A DNA stretch of 64,000 bases from Chelydra serpentina. Lineage: Eukaryota; Chordata; Testudines; Chelydridae. How positions within the stretch are numbered: the first letter of the stretch is position 1; each line of letters starts with the position of its first letter. The position numbers were made by a program, and so were the translations under genes. Location: contig JBAIAC010000014.1 of the NCBI GenBank assembly GCA_037349315.1, positions 23,599,001 through 23,663,000 of the forward strand. Direction: 5' to 3'. This document shows, in pieces, positions 33,533-45,061 of the stretch. Under the pieces are notes generated by a model. It had not been told where the DNA came from, searched no databases, and saw only the letters and a list, made by a program, of their open reading frames with translations.

Positions 33533-33724
33533 TATCAGAGGGGTAGCCGTGTTAGTCTGGATCTGCAGAAGCGACAAAGGGTCCTGTGGCACCTTATAGA
33601 CTAACAGAGGTATTGAAGCATAAGCTTTCGTGGGTCAATACGAAGAAGTAGGTATTGACCCACGAAAGCTTATGCTTCAATACCTCTGTTAGTCTATAAG
33701 GTGCCACAGGACCCTTTGTCGCTT
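33533..33724 (-). mobile_element. Snap-back Penelope-like tail with 13-bp target duplication
   Basis: 192-bp insertion flanked by ATATAAATTTAAG on both sides (33520-33532, 33725-33737). It starts with the inverted PLE terminus (gggtagccgtgttagtctgg). A 70-base arm (33571-33640) is a perfect inverted copy of 33653-33722, with a 12-base spacer cgaagaagtagg. The right arm is the PLE tail in forward orientation, the same sequence as 63015-63083 in the full copy. No coding sequence. Confidence 0.9.
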
Positions 33725-33737
33725 ATATAAATTTAAG

Positions 33738-35825
33738 AGACTGATTATCAGAAGTGCTGAGCTGTCATAGCTCCATTGAATTGTATAACTATGGGTAATT
33801 TCAGTAATACATAGTACATACTTCTAAAAACACTTACTACAAAATGTAGCTTAAATCACTTATCTTTCTTATGGTCCCATCCTCTTTGTCAAGGGCATAG
33901 CTCTTTTAACTCTCAAAAAATTCTGACACTATCATAAAACAATATAGTTAAACCACTGGCAAGTTACTAATATGGGGACAGATCACCCTCTCCAATTGGA
34001 AAACCTGTGGAAGGTGTTTAAAGGGTGAGGAAATCTCTGTAAGGTTTCCCTTATGAATGTTCCCTCTTGGTAGGAAGAGTGTCTTCCTGGTTGCTCCTCA
34101 GTGTCTGAATACTTATTTACTGTACAGAACTACTCCTAGAACACTGAAAATCCCATCCCTGAAGGTTTTGACTGTAAAGGCATGTGGATTTAGTAGAGCA
34201 AGTCCCATGGACTTTCAGTGGAACTAGTGGCTCTAAACTCCTAAAGTAATTTTGAAAATATCTCCCCAAACGTACATACTTAATGATAACAGGGATTTTT
34301 AAATTCATTGTATATATACCAATCATTAATATATGCACGTATGTTTTTTGTCTATCAGTTTCAGTAGCTCCCACCACTAGATTATCTGGGCTCTATACAA
34401 AGTGTTAAAACAACAGGAGTAGCCCAATAGTTCAGTTCTATTTTTATTATAGTATTTTAATGGGTTAGTTTAGGCTGCATTTCCTGGCAGATTTAAAGCT
34501 TTCCAGTTAGGTCAACTATAATCACATTTTATCTGACATTGCTTGTTATAGTACAGGCAATCTGCATCCATCAGCAGAATGTTTCAGTGTTCCTTCCCAG
34601 ACATCAGTGTCAACATCATATCTTTACTGTGGTTAAGAGTGCCGGACAATCTTTCACCTGTCTTGATGCTGGCAGTTGAGACCAATGACACTTCATTATT
34701 CATGACATGACATGACATATACATTGACCAGTCCTTTTCTGCAGGCTGACCATAATTTACCATACTACCATCTTTGTAATGGTTCCTAATATCAATTCGC
34801 TCAAGATTCTGAATTCTAAATTTATTTTCCAGTATCAGGTTTATCAACAAGTGGTGACTCATGCTGCTTATGTAACACAATAAACACAGACACTAGATCT
34901 GGCCCAAATTTACCCCTCCTTTGGTAATATCATAATGGCAAATAAACAGTGTGGCAACTATGGTAGTTGCTCACATGAAAATGAAACAGTGGGAGAGTAT
35001 TTAATGTGCTTTAGCAACTAGAAACAAAGAGGAAAGCCAGCAGCCAGTATCATCTGCCAGTTCACCACAGACCACAAGCAAGTGATCTTTGATTGCCAGG
35101 GTTTACTGGCCTCAGTTTGAAAACTGTTTATAGTTATTTAAATACATTTAATTACATATATAAAAATAAGACGCTTCATAGCGTAGCATGCAAGAATGTA
35201 GGTGATGCTCTGTAAACTGGCTTAATTAGTTCACATACAATGGTTTAAAACATTTTTATTTGATTTTTTTTGTGTTTATCTTTGTAAAGAAATGGTCAAC
35301 AAGAAGTACAAAAAATGCCTTACAGCTTATATATGTTCCCAAATACTGCATGCTTCACAGAATCTCAGATAGAGTTATGCAATTTTAAAACTAATGAAAG
35401 CTGCACAAATACAAGACAATACTACAGAGACATAATTAATTAGGGTGGAGATTATAGTAATAAAAAAGGTAAAGACATACAGGCATAGTGAAAAAAGGGA
35501 AGGATGGGATGTGGGGTTGGGGGGAGGAGAAAAGATAGGGGAGGGTTTGGTGGAATGGAGGCCTGGCATTTTTCAAGCAGTCTCAAATATTTTTTATCCA
35601 ACATATCCAGACATGGGGTTCAAATATATTCAAATTTATACAGTTGATCTCTATGGCAATCAGCTAGTTTCTTTGGCTGCTAAATCAGACAGGTCCAAAC
35701 CACTGCTCTATTCTGGGCATAAACCTACTCTTCCATCTTTGTAAGATCAAACTCTGGGTGATCACTGCAGCCCACAAGATACAATCAAGATTAGCAGGTA
35801 AATATCCTAGGATATAATTTTTCAT
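33738..35825. other. AT-rich non-coding stretch, nothing recognised
   Basis: About 2.1 kb with short frames only. An 18-bp segment at 35686-35703 pairs with 35918-35935. Confidence 0.45.
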
Positions 35826-35828
35826 ATG

Positions 35829-35917
35829 AGGTTTGGTGAGCTAGGAAGGTGGCCCTAACAAATTTGCACATCTTCTAAATCTCAAGGACCAGCTTGAATT
35901 CATGCTGCATGAGAAAT
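35829..35917 (+). repeat. 89-bp dispersed duplicate, copy 2
   Basis: 87 of 89 bases match 30253-30341. It is followed immediately by gtggtttggacctgtctg (35918-35935), the exact inverted repeat of 35686-35703, so the insertion lies inside a roughly 250-base stem-loop. Confidence 0.85.
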
Positions 35918-36124
35918 GTGGTTTGGACCTGTCTGTAAAGTCGAGGATGACTTTAACTCTCATGTCCACCTTTTTCTACCACTGCTTTACTTTTGGGTAG
36001 TCCCATAGCACTGTGATTCCAAAACTTTTTAGTACTGCAACTCTCTTACAGATATTTTAAAACATGGTGATTCCACACAATGAAATACCCTTGTTTTTTT
36101 TTTTTAATCAACTCAGGACACTAG

Positions 36125-36832
36125 ATTCAAGAATTCAGAACAAGAGTACCCAGAAGTCACCTACTACAGGACAGGCCCAACAAAGAAAATAACAGAACGC
36201 CACTAGCCATCACCTTCAGCCCCCAACTAAAACCTCTCCAGCGCATCATCAAAGATTTACAGCCTATCCTGAAAGATGATCCCTCACTCTCACAGATCTT
36301 GGGAGACAGACCAGTCCTCGCTTACAGACAGCCCCCCAACCTGAAGCAAATACTCACCAGCAACCACACACCATACAACAAAACCACTATCCCAGGAACC
36401 TATCCTTGCAACAAAGCCCGATGCCAACTCTGTCCACATATCTATTCAAGTGACACCATCATAGGACCTAATCACATCAGCCACACCATCAGGGGCTCGT
36501 TCACCTGCACATCTACCAATGTGATATATGCCATCGTGTGCCAACAATGCCCCTCTGCCATGTACATTGGCCAAACCGGACAGTCTCTACGCAAAAGAAT
36601 AAATGGACACAAATCTGACATCAGGAATCATCACATTCAAAAGGCAGTAAGAGAACACTTCAACCTCTTTAATCACTCAGTAACAGACTTAAAGGTGGCC
36701 ATTTTGCAACAGAAAAACTTCAAAAACAGACTCCAACGAGAAGCTGCTGAACTTGAATTAATATGCAAACTAGATACCATTACCTTAAGTCTGAATATAG
36801 ACCGGGAATGGCTCGGTCATTATGTTAATTGA
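36125..36832 (+). CDS. PLE GIY-YIG endonuclease domain fragment (236 codons with no stop)
   Basis: In PLEs a GIY-YIG nuclease C-terminal to the RT cuts the target. The frame is open from just after a TAG at 36122-36124 to its natural stop at 36832. It includes RVPRSHLLQD, LQRIIKDLQPIL and the cysteine linker PCNKARCQLCPHIY. The nuclease core follows with VIYAIVCQQCPSAMYIGQTG and SLRKRINGHKSDI (YAI.....MYIGQT..LRKRI.GH). The C-terminus is DREWLGHYVN. RT is missing, so it is inactive as a transposon, yet there is no premature stop. It shares the order of 61840-62919. Confidence 0.85.
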   Translation: MQEFRTRVPRSHLLQDRPNKENNRTPLAITFSPQLKPLQRIIKDLQPILKDDPSLSQILGDRPVLAYRQPPNLKQILTSNHTPYNKTTIPGTYPCNKARCQLCPHIYSSDTIIGPNHISHTIRGSFTCTSTNVIYAIVCQQCPSAMYIGQTGQSLRKRINGHKSDIRNHHIQKAVREHFNLFNHSVTDLKVAILQQKNFKNRLQREAAELELICKLDTITLSLNIDREWLGHYVN

Positions 36833-37147
36833 ATCTATTTCCCCCAGTTAAATACCCTTAACACCTTTGTGTCAACTGTCTGTAATAGGCCATGTTGATT
36901 ATCACTTCAAAAGTTTCTTTCCCACTGATAACAGTTCCTTTCACTTAATTAGCCTTTTACAGTTTCATGTTTCTCTGAATGTATAAATATTGTCCCACTG
37001 TATGTTCCATTCTATGCATCCGATGAAGCAGACTGTAGTCCATGAAAGCTTATGCTGAAATAAATTTGTTAGTCTCTAAGGTGCCACAGTATTTCTTTCT
37101 TATTTTCTTTGCTGACACAGACTAACATGGCTACTATACTGAAACCT
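36125..37147 (+). mobile_element. 5'-truncated Penelope-like element (GIY-YIG part and tail)
   Basis: Carries the C-terminal third of the PLE protein and the 3' tail, which has gaaagcttatgctgaaataa, ttgttagtctctaaggtgcc and the terminus acagactaacatggctac. Tail sequence differs from the copy at 60385-63083, so this is a second subfamily. The hammerhead-like core at 37020 is decayed (ccgatga). No target duplication was seen. Confidence 0.85.
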
Positions 37148-37214
37148 GTCAGAGTTCTGACAGTTTTTCAATTTTATTCAAATACATAATTTAATTATAT
37201 AATCTGATATAAAT

Positions 37215-37605
37215 GTAAATAGACCCAATGGCCGGTATGGGATGTTAGAAGTTACTACAGAGAACTTTTTCCTGGGTGTCTGGCTGGTGAGTCTTGCCCA
37301 CATACTCAGGGTTCAGCTGATCGCCATATTTGGGGTCGGGAAGGAATTTTCCTCCAGGGTAGATTGGCAGAGGCCCTGGAGGTTTTTCGCCTTCCTCTGC
37401 AGCACAGGGCACGGGTCACTTGCTGGAGGATTCTCTGCATCTTGAAGTCTTTAAACCATGATTTGAGGATTTCAATAGCTGAGACATAGGTGAGAGGATT
37501 ATTCCAGGAGTGGGTGGGTGAGATTCTGTGGCCTGCATTGTGCAGGTCAGACTAGATGTTCATAATGGTCCTTTCTGACCTTAAAGTCTATGAGTCTATC
37601 TAATT
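37215..37605 (+). mobile_element. LINE-like 3' region with CR1-type tail
   Basis: Ends with tgcaggtcagactagatgtt, cataatggtcctttctgacc and ttaaagtctatgagtctat, the tail of an older CR1-like subfamily. The upstream part (gggaaggaattttcctccag, ggtttttcgccttcctctgc) recurs widely in turtle DNA by memory. Confidence 0.6.
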
Positions 37606-37723
37606 CAGGTTTTTAAAACTATAATTTGAAAATATGGAATTTTTGGCATGTTTGGACACAGCCTAAGATTTTAGTGAGATCTAAACAGTGCAGGGCCTGT
37701 TTAGACCTGCACAGATGCACAAT

Positions 37724-38484
37724 CAGGGCCGGCGTGCCCACTAGGAGACCCTAGGCAGGCGCCTAGGGCGCCAGAATTTGCGGGGCGGAGACTCCCGGCG
37801 GCGATTCAAAATGCCACCAGGAACACAGCTTTCCCCTGAGCTGCTGCCCCCGGCCGAGGTAAGCTACCACGGGTGGGGGGCTGGCCGCTGCGGGGGGCAC
37901 TGGTGGGGGGGCCGTGGGAGGGCACGGGGAGCTGAGCCTCTGCCTAGCAGGGGGTGAGGGGAGCCGAGCTCTGTGCCCCTGCCGCGGGGAGCCCAGCCGA
38001 GGCCTTCGCGGGCTGCGCGGAGCTGGGAGCTGAGCCCTACACCCCCGCCACGGGCGGGGAGCCGAGCCCTGTGCCCGGGGGGTGGGGGGCCGAGCCCTGC
38101 ACCCCCGCCGTGGGGAGCTGGGAGCTGAGCCCTGCGCCGTGGCCTGCGGAGGGGGAGCCGAGCCCACTGCGGCCCGCGGAGGGGGCAGGGAGCTGAGCCC
38201 TGTGCCCGGGTCACGGGGCGGGGGGGGGGGGGGTCGGGGAGCTGAGCCCAGCATTCCCCCCACAGGCTGGGGGCGGGGGGGAGCCAAGCCCAGCCCAGCC
38301 CAGCCCAGCCCAGCAGTCCCACCCACCCTGCATGCGGGGGGGCGGGGAGCCGAGCCCAGCCCAGCTGCTACCCGTGGGTGGGTGGGAAGCCTGCCACGGG
38401 CTGTGGGGGGGTGGTTTGCCACTGAGGGGGCGGCATTAGCTGGGAGGGACACAGGGCCGGTGCTGCGGCCTTGCTGCGGCCCTG
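37724..38484. mobile_element. hAT-like GC-rich element (family 1, copy B), perfect 8-bp duplication
   Basis: 761 bp starting CAGGGCCGGCG and ending GCGGCCCTG, flanked by TGCACAAT on both sides (37716-37723, 38485-38492). The first 60 bases match copy A (7078). The interior is very GC-rich with degenerate repeats of gagctgagccctg and a (cccag)n run near 38290. Long frames on both strands are Pro/Ala/Gly rich and not genes. Confidence 0.85.
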
Positions 38485-38492
38485 TGCACAAT

Positions 38493-39250
38493 GTTTAGTT
38501 GAAGCTCTGATAGTTCCAGACATAAGTCGTTTTCTAAGTTTATACAGTTTCTATGTTTAGTTTTCACATAAATCATTGTTGAAAACCCAGACTCACATCA
38601 ATAACTAGAAGTGAATGGAAATAGCACTTCTGTATCTTCGTGTTTTTCATACTCTCCTTTAAAAGAAATCCAGAGTTCCAATCCAATTGGTGGCTGGGCG
38701 CTTTCAGTTGAGAAACATCCTGCTGAATGCTGTCCCCAAGAGGAAAATATTCATCGAAATAAGAATACAGTCCCGACAAATAAATTAACATTTGGTCTTT
38801 AATAGCATTTTGATAAATTTCACTCTGTTTTGTTTTTTAAAGTCTGATAACAGTGGCAACATCTAGGTAATTCCCTTTTCAGTGGAGCATCTCCAAAGAC
38901 AAAGCTTCTGAATAAATCCCCTGATTTCTCATTCAAATCAAGTATATTTGTAGTCCTGCTTTGAAGTGTTAGGTTCAGTATGTCAATTTGTCAAATATGT
39001 CCACAAGATAAGCTAACATAGTCAAGAAGTCCACATTGCACATGTAATTTATAAGGTCTGTTTTCTCCAGGAGGAAAATTCTGATTTTGTCACACAGTTC
39101 AAAGATGTGTTGTAAGACTTTCTCATGTGCCAGCCACCACCTGACTTTACTGTGAAACAGAGCTGAGTGTGGTCAGAGCCCCTCTGTTCACTCAGCATAC
39201 TAAAACAAAGTGTGCTCACTGTGCAGGATTTTACTAAATTAACGATTTTA
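38493..39250. other. Non-coding stretch, nothing recognised
   Basis: No feature seen. Confidence 0.4.
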
Positions 39251-39254
39251 ATAA

Positions 39255-40803
39255 CAATGGTGAGGACCTCATGTACTTTAGACTATTTAGAAAAGCTGGA
39301 CATGCACAGGTCCATGGGTCCAGATCTAAGGCATCCCAAGTGTGCAGAGGGAGTTGGCTGATGTGATTGAAGAGCTATTAATCATTCTTTGAACATTCCT
39401 GGCAATCAGGGGACGTCCTGGAAAACTGGAAAAAGACAAATATAGTGCCCATATTTTAAAAAGGGAAGAAAGAGAACACGGGGACCTAAAGACTTCAATC
39501 CCCGGCAAAATTATGGAGCAGATCCTCCAGGAATCCATTTTGAAGCACTTGGAGGAGAGGAAGGTGATCAGGAACAGTCAACGTGGATTCACCAAGGCAA
39601 TGCATGCCTGACCAACCTGATTGCCTTCTATGATGAGATAACTGGCTCTGTGGATATGGGGAAAGTGGTGGATGTGATGTATCTTAATTTTAGCAAAGCT
39701 TTTGATACGGTCTCCCACAGTATTCTTGCCAGCAAGTTAAAGAAGTATGGATTGGATGAATGGACTATAAGGTGGATAGAAAGCTGGCTAGATTGTCGGG
39801 CTCAACGGGTAGTGATCAATGGCTCGATGTCTAGTTGGCAGCCGGTATCAAGTGGAGGGCCCCAGGGGTTGGTCCTGGGGCTGGTTTTGTTTATCTTTAT
39901 TAATGATCTGGATGATGGGATTAATTGTACCCTCAGCAACTTTGCAGATGACACTAAGATGGAGGGTAGGGATACGGTCCAAAGTGACCTAGACAAATTG
40001 GAGGATTGGGCCAAAAGAAATCTGATGAGGTTCAACAAGGACAAGTGTAGAGTCCTGCACTTAGGAAGGAAGAATCCCATGCACCGCTACAGGCTGGGAA
40101 CCGACTGGCTAAGCAGCAGTTCTTCAGAAAAGGACCTGGGGATTACAGTGGATGAGAAGCTGGATATGGGTCAGTAGTGTGCCCTTGTTGCCAAGAAGGC
40201 CAACTGCATATTGGGTTGTATTAGTAGGAGCATTGCCAGCAGATCGAGGGAAGTGATTATTACCCTCTATTCGGCACTGGTGAGGTCACACCTGGAGTAT
40301 TGCATACAGTTTTGGTCCCCCCAACTACAGAAGGGATGTGGAAAAATTGGAGCGAGTCCAGTGGAGGGCAACGAAAATTATTAGGGGCCTGGGGCACATG
40401 ACTTACAAGGAGAGGCTGAGGGAACTGGGATTATTTAGTCTGCAGAAGAGAAGAGTGAGGGGGGATTTGATAGCAGCCTTCAACTACCTGAAGGGGGGTT
40501 CCAACGAGGATAGAACTCGGCTGTTCTTAGTGGTGGCAGATGACAGAACAAGGAGTAATGGTCTCAAGTTGCAGTGGCGGACGTTTAGGTTGGATATTAG
40601 GAAAAAGTTTTTCACTAGGAGGGTGGTGAAGTATTGAATGGGTTACCTAGGGAGATGGTGGAATCTCCATCCTTAGAGGTTTTTAATGCCCGGCTTGACA
40701 AAGCCCTGGCTCGGGTGATTTAGTTGGTGCTGGTCCTGTTTTGAGCAGGGGATTGACTAGATGACCTCCTGAGGTCTCTTCCAACCCTAATATTCTATGA
40801 TAC
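39255..40803 (+). pseudogene. CR1 LINE ORF2 with several lesions
   Basis: The frame starts near a pre-RT segment (KLDMHRSMGPDLRHP). It continues through [27 protein letters not shown] (39650 onward), [14 protein letters not shown] and FADD to the CR1 C-terminus and a tail ending ctaatattctatgata. Lesions: a gap before ggagggtagg that removes the LGGVVDT segment; TAG at 40174-40176 where CAG is expected (DMGQ followed by stop); a shift near 40320; and a one-base loss at 40635 (KYW). The catalytic [11 protein letters not shown] has become [11 protein letters not shown]. An older copy than the pair at 10.8-15.6 kb. Confidence 0.85.
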
Positions 40804-42784
40804 TTTAGGCTGGAATTTCTTTGATGCCAGCAATTGGCAATGAATCATGGAGTATGTCCAAATGGCTGCTGGTGCTACTTTCTTTACTCATGCTGCAACT
40901 CCGCTGTTCTTTCTGGTCATGAACTGGGCTGTGTGTATAGGGCTGTACACTGATGGGGCAGCAGACATGACCATGATGATTCTACTCCTTTATCTCCATC
41001 TCCTCTCAAACCTCTGCTCTCCATGTTATCTTCCACTGCACCTTTTATGTTAGTATACTCTCTCCATTCATGTATGTGCTGTTGCTTTACCTCCTAGTGC
41101 CTGCTACTTTCTCCAGCTCTTAATGAGCAGAGCGCACATCTTCACAGGTTAGCAGCTCTGCTGAAGTGCTCCATATTGCTACTAAGACTCCAGGCTACTA
41201 ACGCTGTATCCCAACAGGATTGCTTTGCTGAAAAAGCACATTTTGTTCCGTACACTCATGTCCCGTTCTCTTTGAAACAGGAATATGGAGTTCTGCTAAC
41301 TCCAGGAAGCCCACAGCCCTCCTGTGATCGGGTGACTTGGACGGACCATCCTGAGAATGCTACACTCAGGGCAGATTGCAAGACACAGGGCAGATAATCC
41401 ACAGAACTGTTTATTCTATAAATAAATTCACCAAACCAGTAACAAAGGGGCATCTGTAGCATGGTTAACAAGAAACCAAACACAGTCCCCTTTAGCATTC
41501 CAGCCCTTGGCTTTCATCCAAACAGGTCTTAATATAGTGAGAGGTTACCAAAAACCCTGTTCATCATATGTGAGCCTATTGAGCAAGGCAAATTCCTGCC
41601 ACCCAGCCTACGTGGATTAAAATGTTGGAGGCATGCAGCTCGCCCACAGTCTGCCATACACACTCTTTTTAATAGAAATTGGCACATTGAGTAATTTTCT
41701 AACTGGCCCCACTGCATGGTATCATGGTAGAACCGGGAGTGGTCATTTTGCATTGGAAGCTGATGCCTAGGGTGCACCCTGCTTGCCTGCCTCTACAGCC
41801 AACCTCTGATGTCTAGAAGAATGCACTAGGTACCAGGATCTTGGAAGCAAGTGCTAAAGTTCCTCCAAGTACTAGCCTGGCTCTGTTATATTAGAGACCT
41901 TAGTATTATCTTCAGCTATTCTAGAAGTGACTTTATGAAAGCTCTCAGTTGTCTTCTCTGTGAAACTGGTGAAGATAGTTACCTCCCAGGGGATACAAAT
42001 TTGACTCAGATTAAAGTTTGTGTTCTGGCACCCAGTGAAATAGCCAGGACTGGAGCTCATGGCCTCTGGATTTACAGTTTAGAACAACATAAACTAGGCT
42101 ACAGATCATAAGTATTGGAGAGGTGCTTTCTTGCTCTCCCCCCAAAATCATATGATAGCTGGAGCCTTTCACAACAACACAATGCTACTCTGGCCTGGTA
42201 ACAGGGATACTTCCTCCAGTCATCTCTCTCCCTGAGACAATCACACATTGGGCTACAGATCTCCCAGAGTCCAATCCTTTGTTGCATAGCCATGGTTTTG
42301 GTCAGGCCCATATGTACAGTCATGTTTGTATGCCCCTCCCAAGTATTCACCTATTGCAGCTTTCTCTGGCCTCCTGCCATCAACAGATCCAGCTCTCAGA
42401 CTTTCACTCCCAGCTCTCAAGTGCGTCTCCACTCTCAGCTCTCAGGCTGCTGTCCCTGCTCCCAAGTCTTGACTCATCTGAACTCAGGATGCACTTCATT
42501 TTCTTTTCTTCTGGAACTCTCTACTATCTGGATGTAGCCCTGGGGGAGGGCAGGGAGTGTGATACAAGGCCCAGTAATGAGCCTTGTTTGTGAGCCTTGT
42601 TTGTCTTCTGCAATGGAAAAGTGTTTTCAATGTGCCTTCTTTCAAGTTGCTTCTGCCTAGTTGATTATTTTTAATATTTATAAGAATTTTGCTTATATTT
42701 TCAAAGTGTGATTTTTAAATCACACTTTTTATTTTGATTTGAATTGAATGATTTCCTTTCTCACGATTTATTATTTGTAGCTAT
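40804..42784. other. Non-coding stretch, nothing recognised
   Basis: Short frames only; no LINE or DNA-element end seen. Confidence 0.4.
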
Positions 42785-42882
42785 AGGCAGACTCATAGAT
42801 TCCAAGGCCAAAAGAGACCACTGTGATCACATAGTCTGACCTCCTGTATATGCTCAAGATCATCCTACTTAAGACCATACAA
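42785..42882 (-). mobile_element. CR1-like 3' tail, inverted
   Basis: tcatagattccaaggccaaa, agaccactgtgatcacatag and tctgacctcctgtat form the reverse complement of an older CR1 tail. Confidence 0.7.
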
Positions 42883-44850
42883 GATTTGTCCATGTTGTTC
42901 ACCTCTACAGGAAAATGAGGAGGGTATGCCTATATAATGGATATATTACATACCAGTCTAGTAGTTAAGTTGAAAATGGGGTTCTGCAATTTGTAATTCC
43001 ACCTTGAAAGGGCGAAGCACCACATTTGGGGATGAATGTACCTGACAGAAGGATATCGTAATGTGTTCTAATCTGTAGTTAAGAAGTATGATGGCTTTTC
43101 AATGCTCCACTGGTTGGTTTGCAGCAGATAGAAGACATAAGGCAGTGGACATTGTAGATGTGTAGCCAGTGCAAAGAGATTCAAGCACAATATTAGAGCA
43201 TTGGCTTCTTTCAAGATAAACCATTTTAAGATGAATGTAGCCTTGCCTCATTCATACAGCAGATATTTTCCCAATTCTCAGAGCTTACCAAGATTTATAA
43301 AGTGTCATGCCAAATACTTTTACCTCACCTTAGAGATCAGTTAATAAACTAATATTAACTCCAATACTAATCAAATATATATAATTTCACTGTACTGCCA
43401 CTTTATTTGGAGTTCTGTCTACATTCATAGAACTTTAATTCTTAAAGGCTGTTAAAAGTGTCAAATCTCTCTTCCATCCCTGTGCCAGTCCCTTGCTTTG
43501 TTTAATGAGCTAAGATATTTAAAAGAGTGCTGTAATAATCTTTGGTTGATGTAGTGATACATTTAATCATTTGTGTATTGAGATAATGCCTGCGAAAGTT
43601 CACTTTCATAACTAAATTGCCTCTATCAAAATAAACTAATAGCTCGCTTAACTCTTCAGACTTCTGAATAATGAGAGTACTACAGGAATTTACTGTTTGA
43701 ACTACAATAAGTTGATTAACCATATTTCCATTTCACAAAACTGTAAACATATAGCAGTGGATCTAGCAAGAGTAGACAGTTGCCAGAGGAAATCTGATGG
43801 TCAGAAATAAAATTTGATATGACCACTTGACATAGCAAGCAGTGAATTTTGTGAAATGTAATGTAAACTTGGCTTTTCTTCTAGTTCTTGGGGACATTTA
43901 GCACATTCCTTTTGGGGGAAGGAGAGCAAGAGCAAGCTTTCCATGTCAGTGTTTTTAAACCTATTTTTTGGTTCACGGCATCCTTTCTTTTTAAGCTTCA
44001 CAGCCATAGCAAACGTTTTAAAAGGATTAATGCACAGCATAGCATTACTGTATGTATGCAAAATGTATTTTAACAACCTTAATATTAACTATCAAATCAA
44101 TTCAATCAGTACTTTACAACTAATTGACTTAGATGGATGATATTGGGCATAGCTTTCCTCAGCCTAGGTGCCAAAATTGTAGCCAATATTTTCACATCAC
44201 TATGAAGTAGGGGGATTTTTTTTACAGTTCAAGCATGATGTGAGAGCCTGATATGACTTAGGAATAACTGAAATCAAGCCTTCCCTGTGCAGGGTGGCGG
44301 GGAGAGTACCCTCCTCCAGGGACACGCTGAACAGGGTAAGCAGTTTACCTAGAAGGGACTCAAAAAATGTTCATAAACTTCAACAGGGAAGCATCTAGGC
44401 TGGGACATTACCCAATTTCATGGATTTCAGGGTACTGGCAAGCTCTGATGATATTAATGGAGCATCCAAGCTCTCCTGCTGAGCCACAGAGAGTTGGGAT
44501 ATCTGTATTTTAATAACGAAAATGTCCAGGGCCTCATGCAAAGGGGCAGAATCTGAATGGTGTATACGGATGTAAAACAATTGTTTATCTTGATCTCTGG
44601 GTGTGGTACACAATTTATTATATGTATCTTGGATGGTTGTAATAGTTGTCTTGGGTGTTTGTTCCACCAGGTGGTGAGTTAACAGTCTACCTGCCATTTC
44701 CTCCTGCCTCCCAGAAGTGTTTTCTTAACTGAAGAAGTACAAACTCAGCTTGGTCGTGTGATTAAGTGTGTAGACCCCACAGTGTAGCAGCCAAGAAGGA
44801 GTTAATAATGGACAAGTTACTCCTCCAGCCGTGTCAAAGGGGATGTCAAC
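42883..44850. other. AT-rich non-coding stretch, nothing recognised
   Basis: No feature seen. Confidence 0.4.
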
Positions 44851-44855
44851 ACCGC

Positions 44856-45058
44856 AATTAAAAACCCATGGCTGGCCTGTGCCAGCTGATTCAGGCTAAG
44901 GGGATTTTTGGGCTGCAGTCTGAGCTCTGGGACCTTCCCACCTGGCAGGGTCCTAGAGCCAGGGCCCCAGCCCGAGCCTGAATATCTACACTGCTATGAA
45001 ACAGCCCCTTAGCCCAAGCCCCACTCAGCTGGCACAGGCCAGCCACGGGTTTTTAATT
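44856..45058. mobile_element. MITE-like foldback element
   Basis: 34-base arms at 44856-44889 and 45025-45058 are inverted copies with one mismatch (aattaaaaacccatggctgg / ccagccacgggtttttaatt). The arms continue inward with weaker pairing (tcaggctaagggg / ccccttagcccaa). Target duplication not determined; superfamily unknown. Confidence 0.65.
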
Positions 45059-45061
45059 AGT

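Noticed and set aside
36122..36832. Host gene with a GIY-YIG domain (SLX1-like)
   Set aside because: Sequence order, cysteine linker and tail match the Penelope copy at 60385-63083.
37763..38498. Frames of 242, 152 and 138 codons on both strands
   Set aside because: They lie inside a GC-rich mobile element with an 8-bp duplication. Composition is Pro/Ala/Gly/Arg and no domain is visible.
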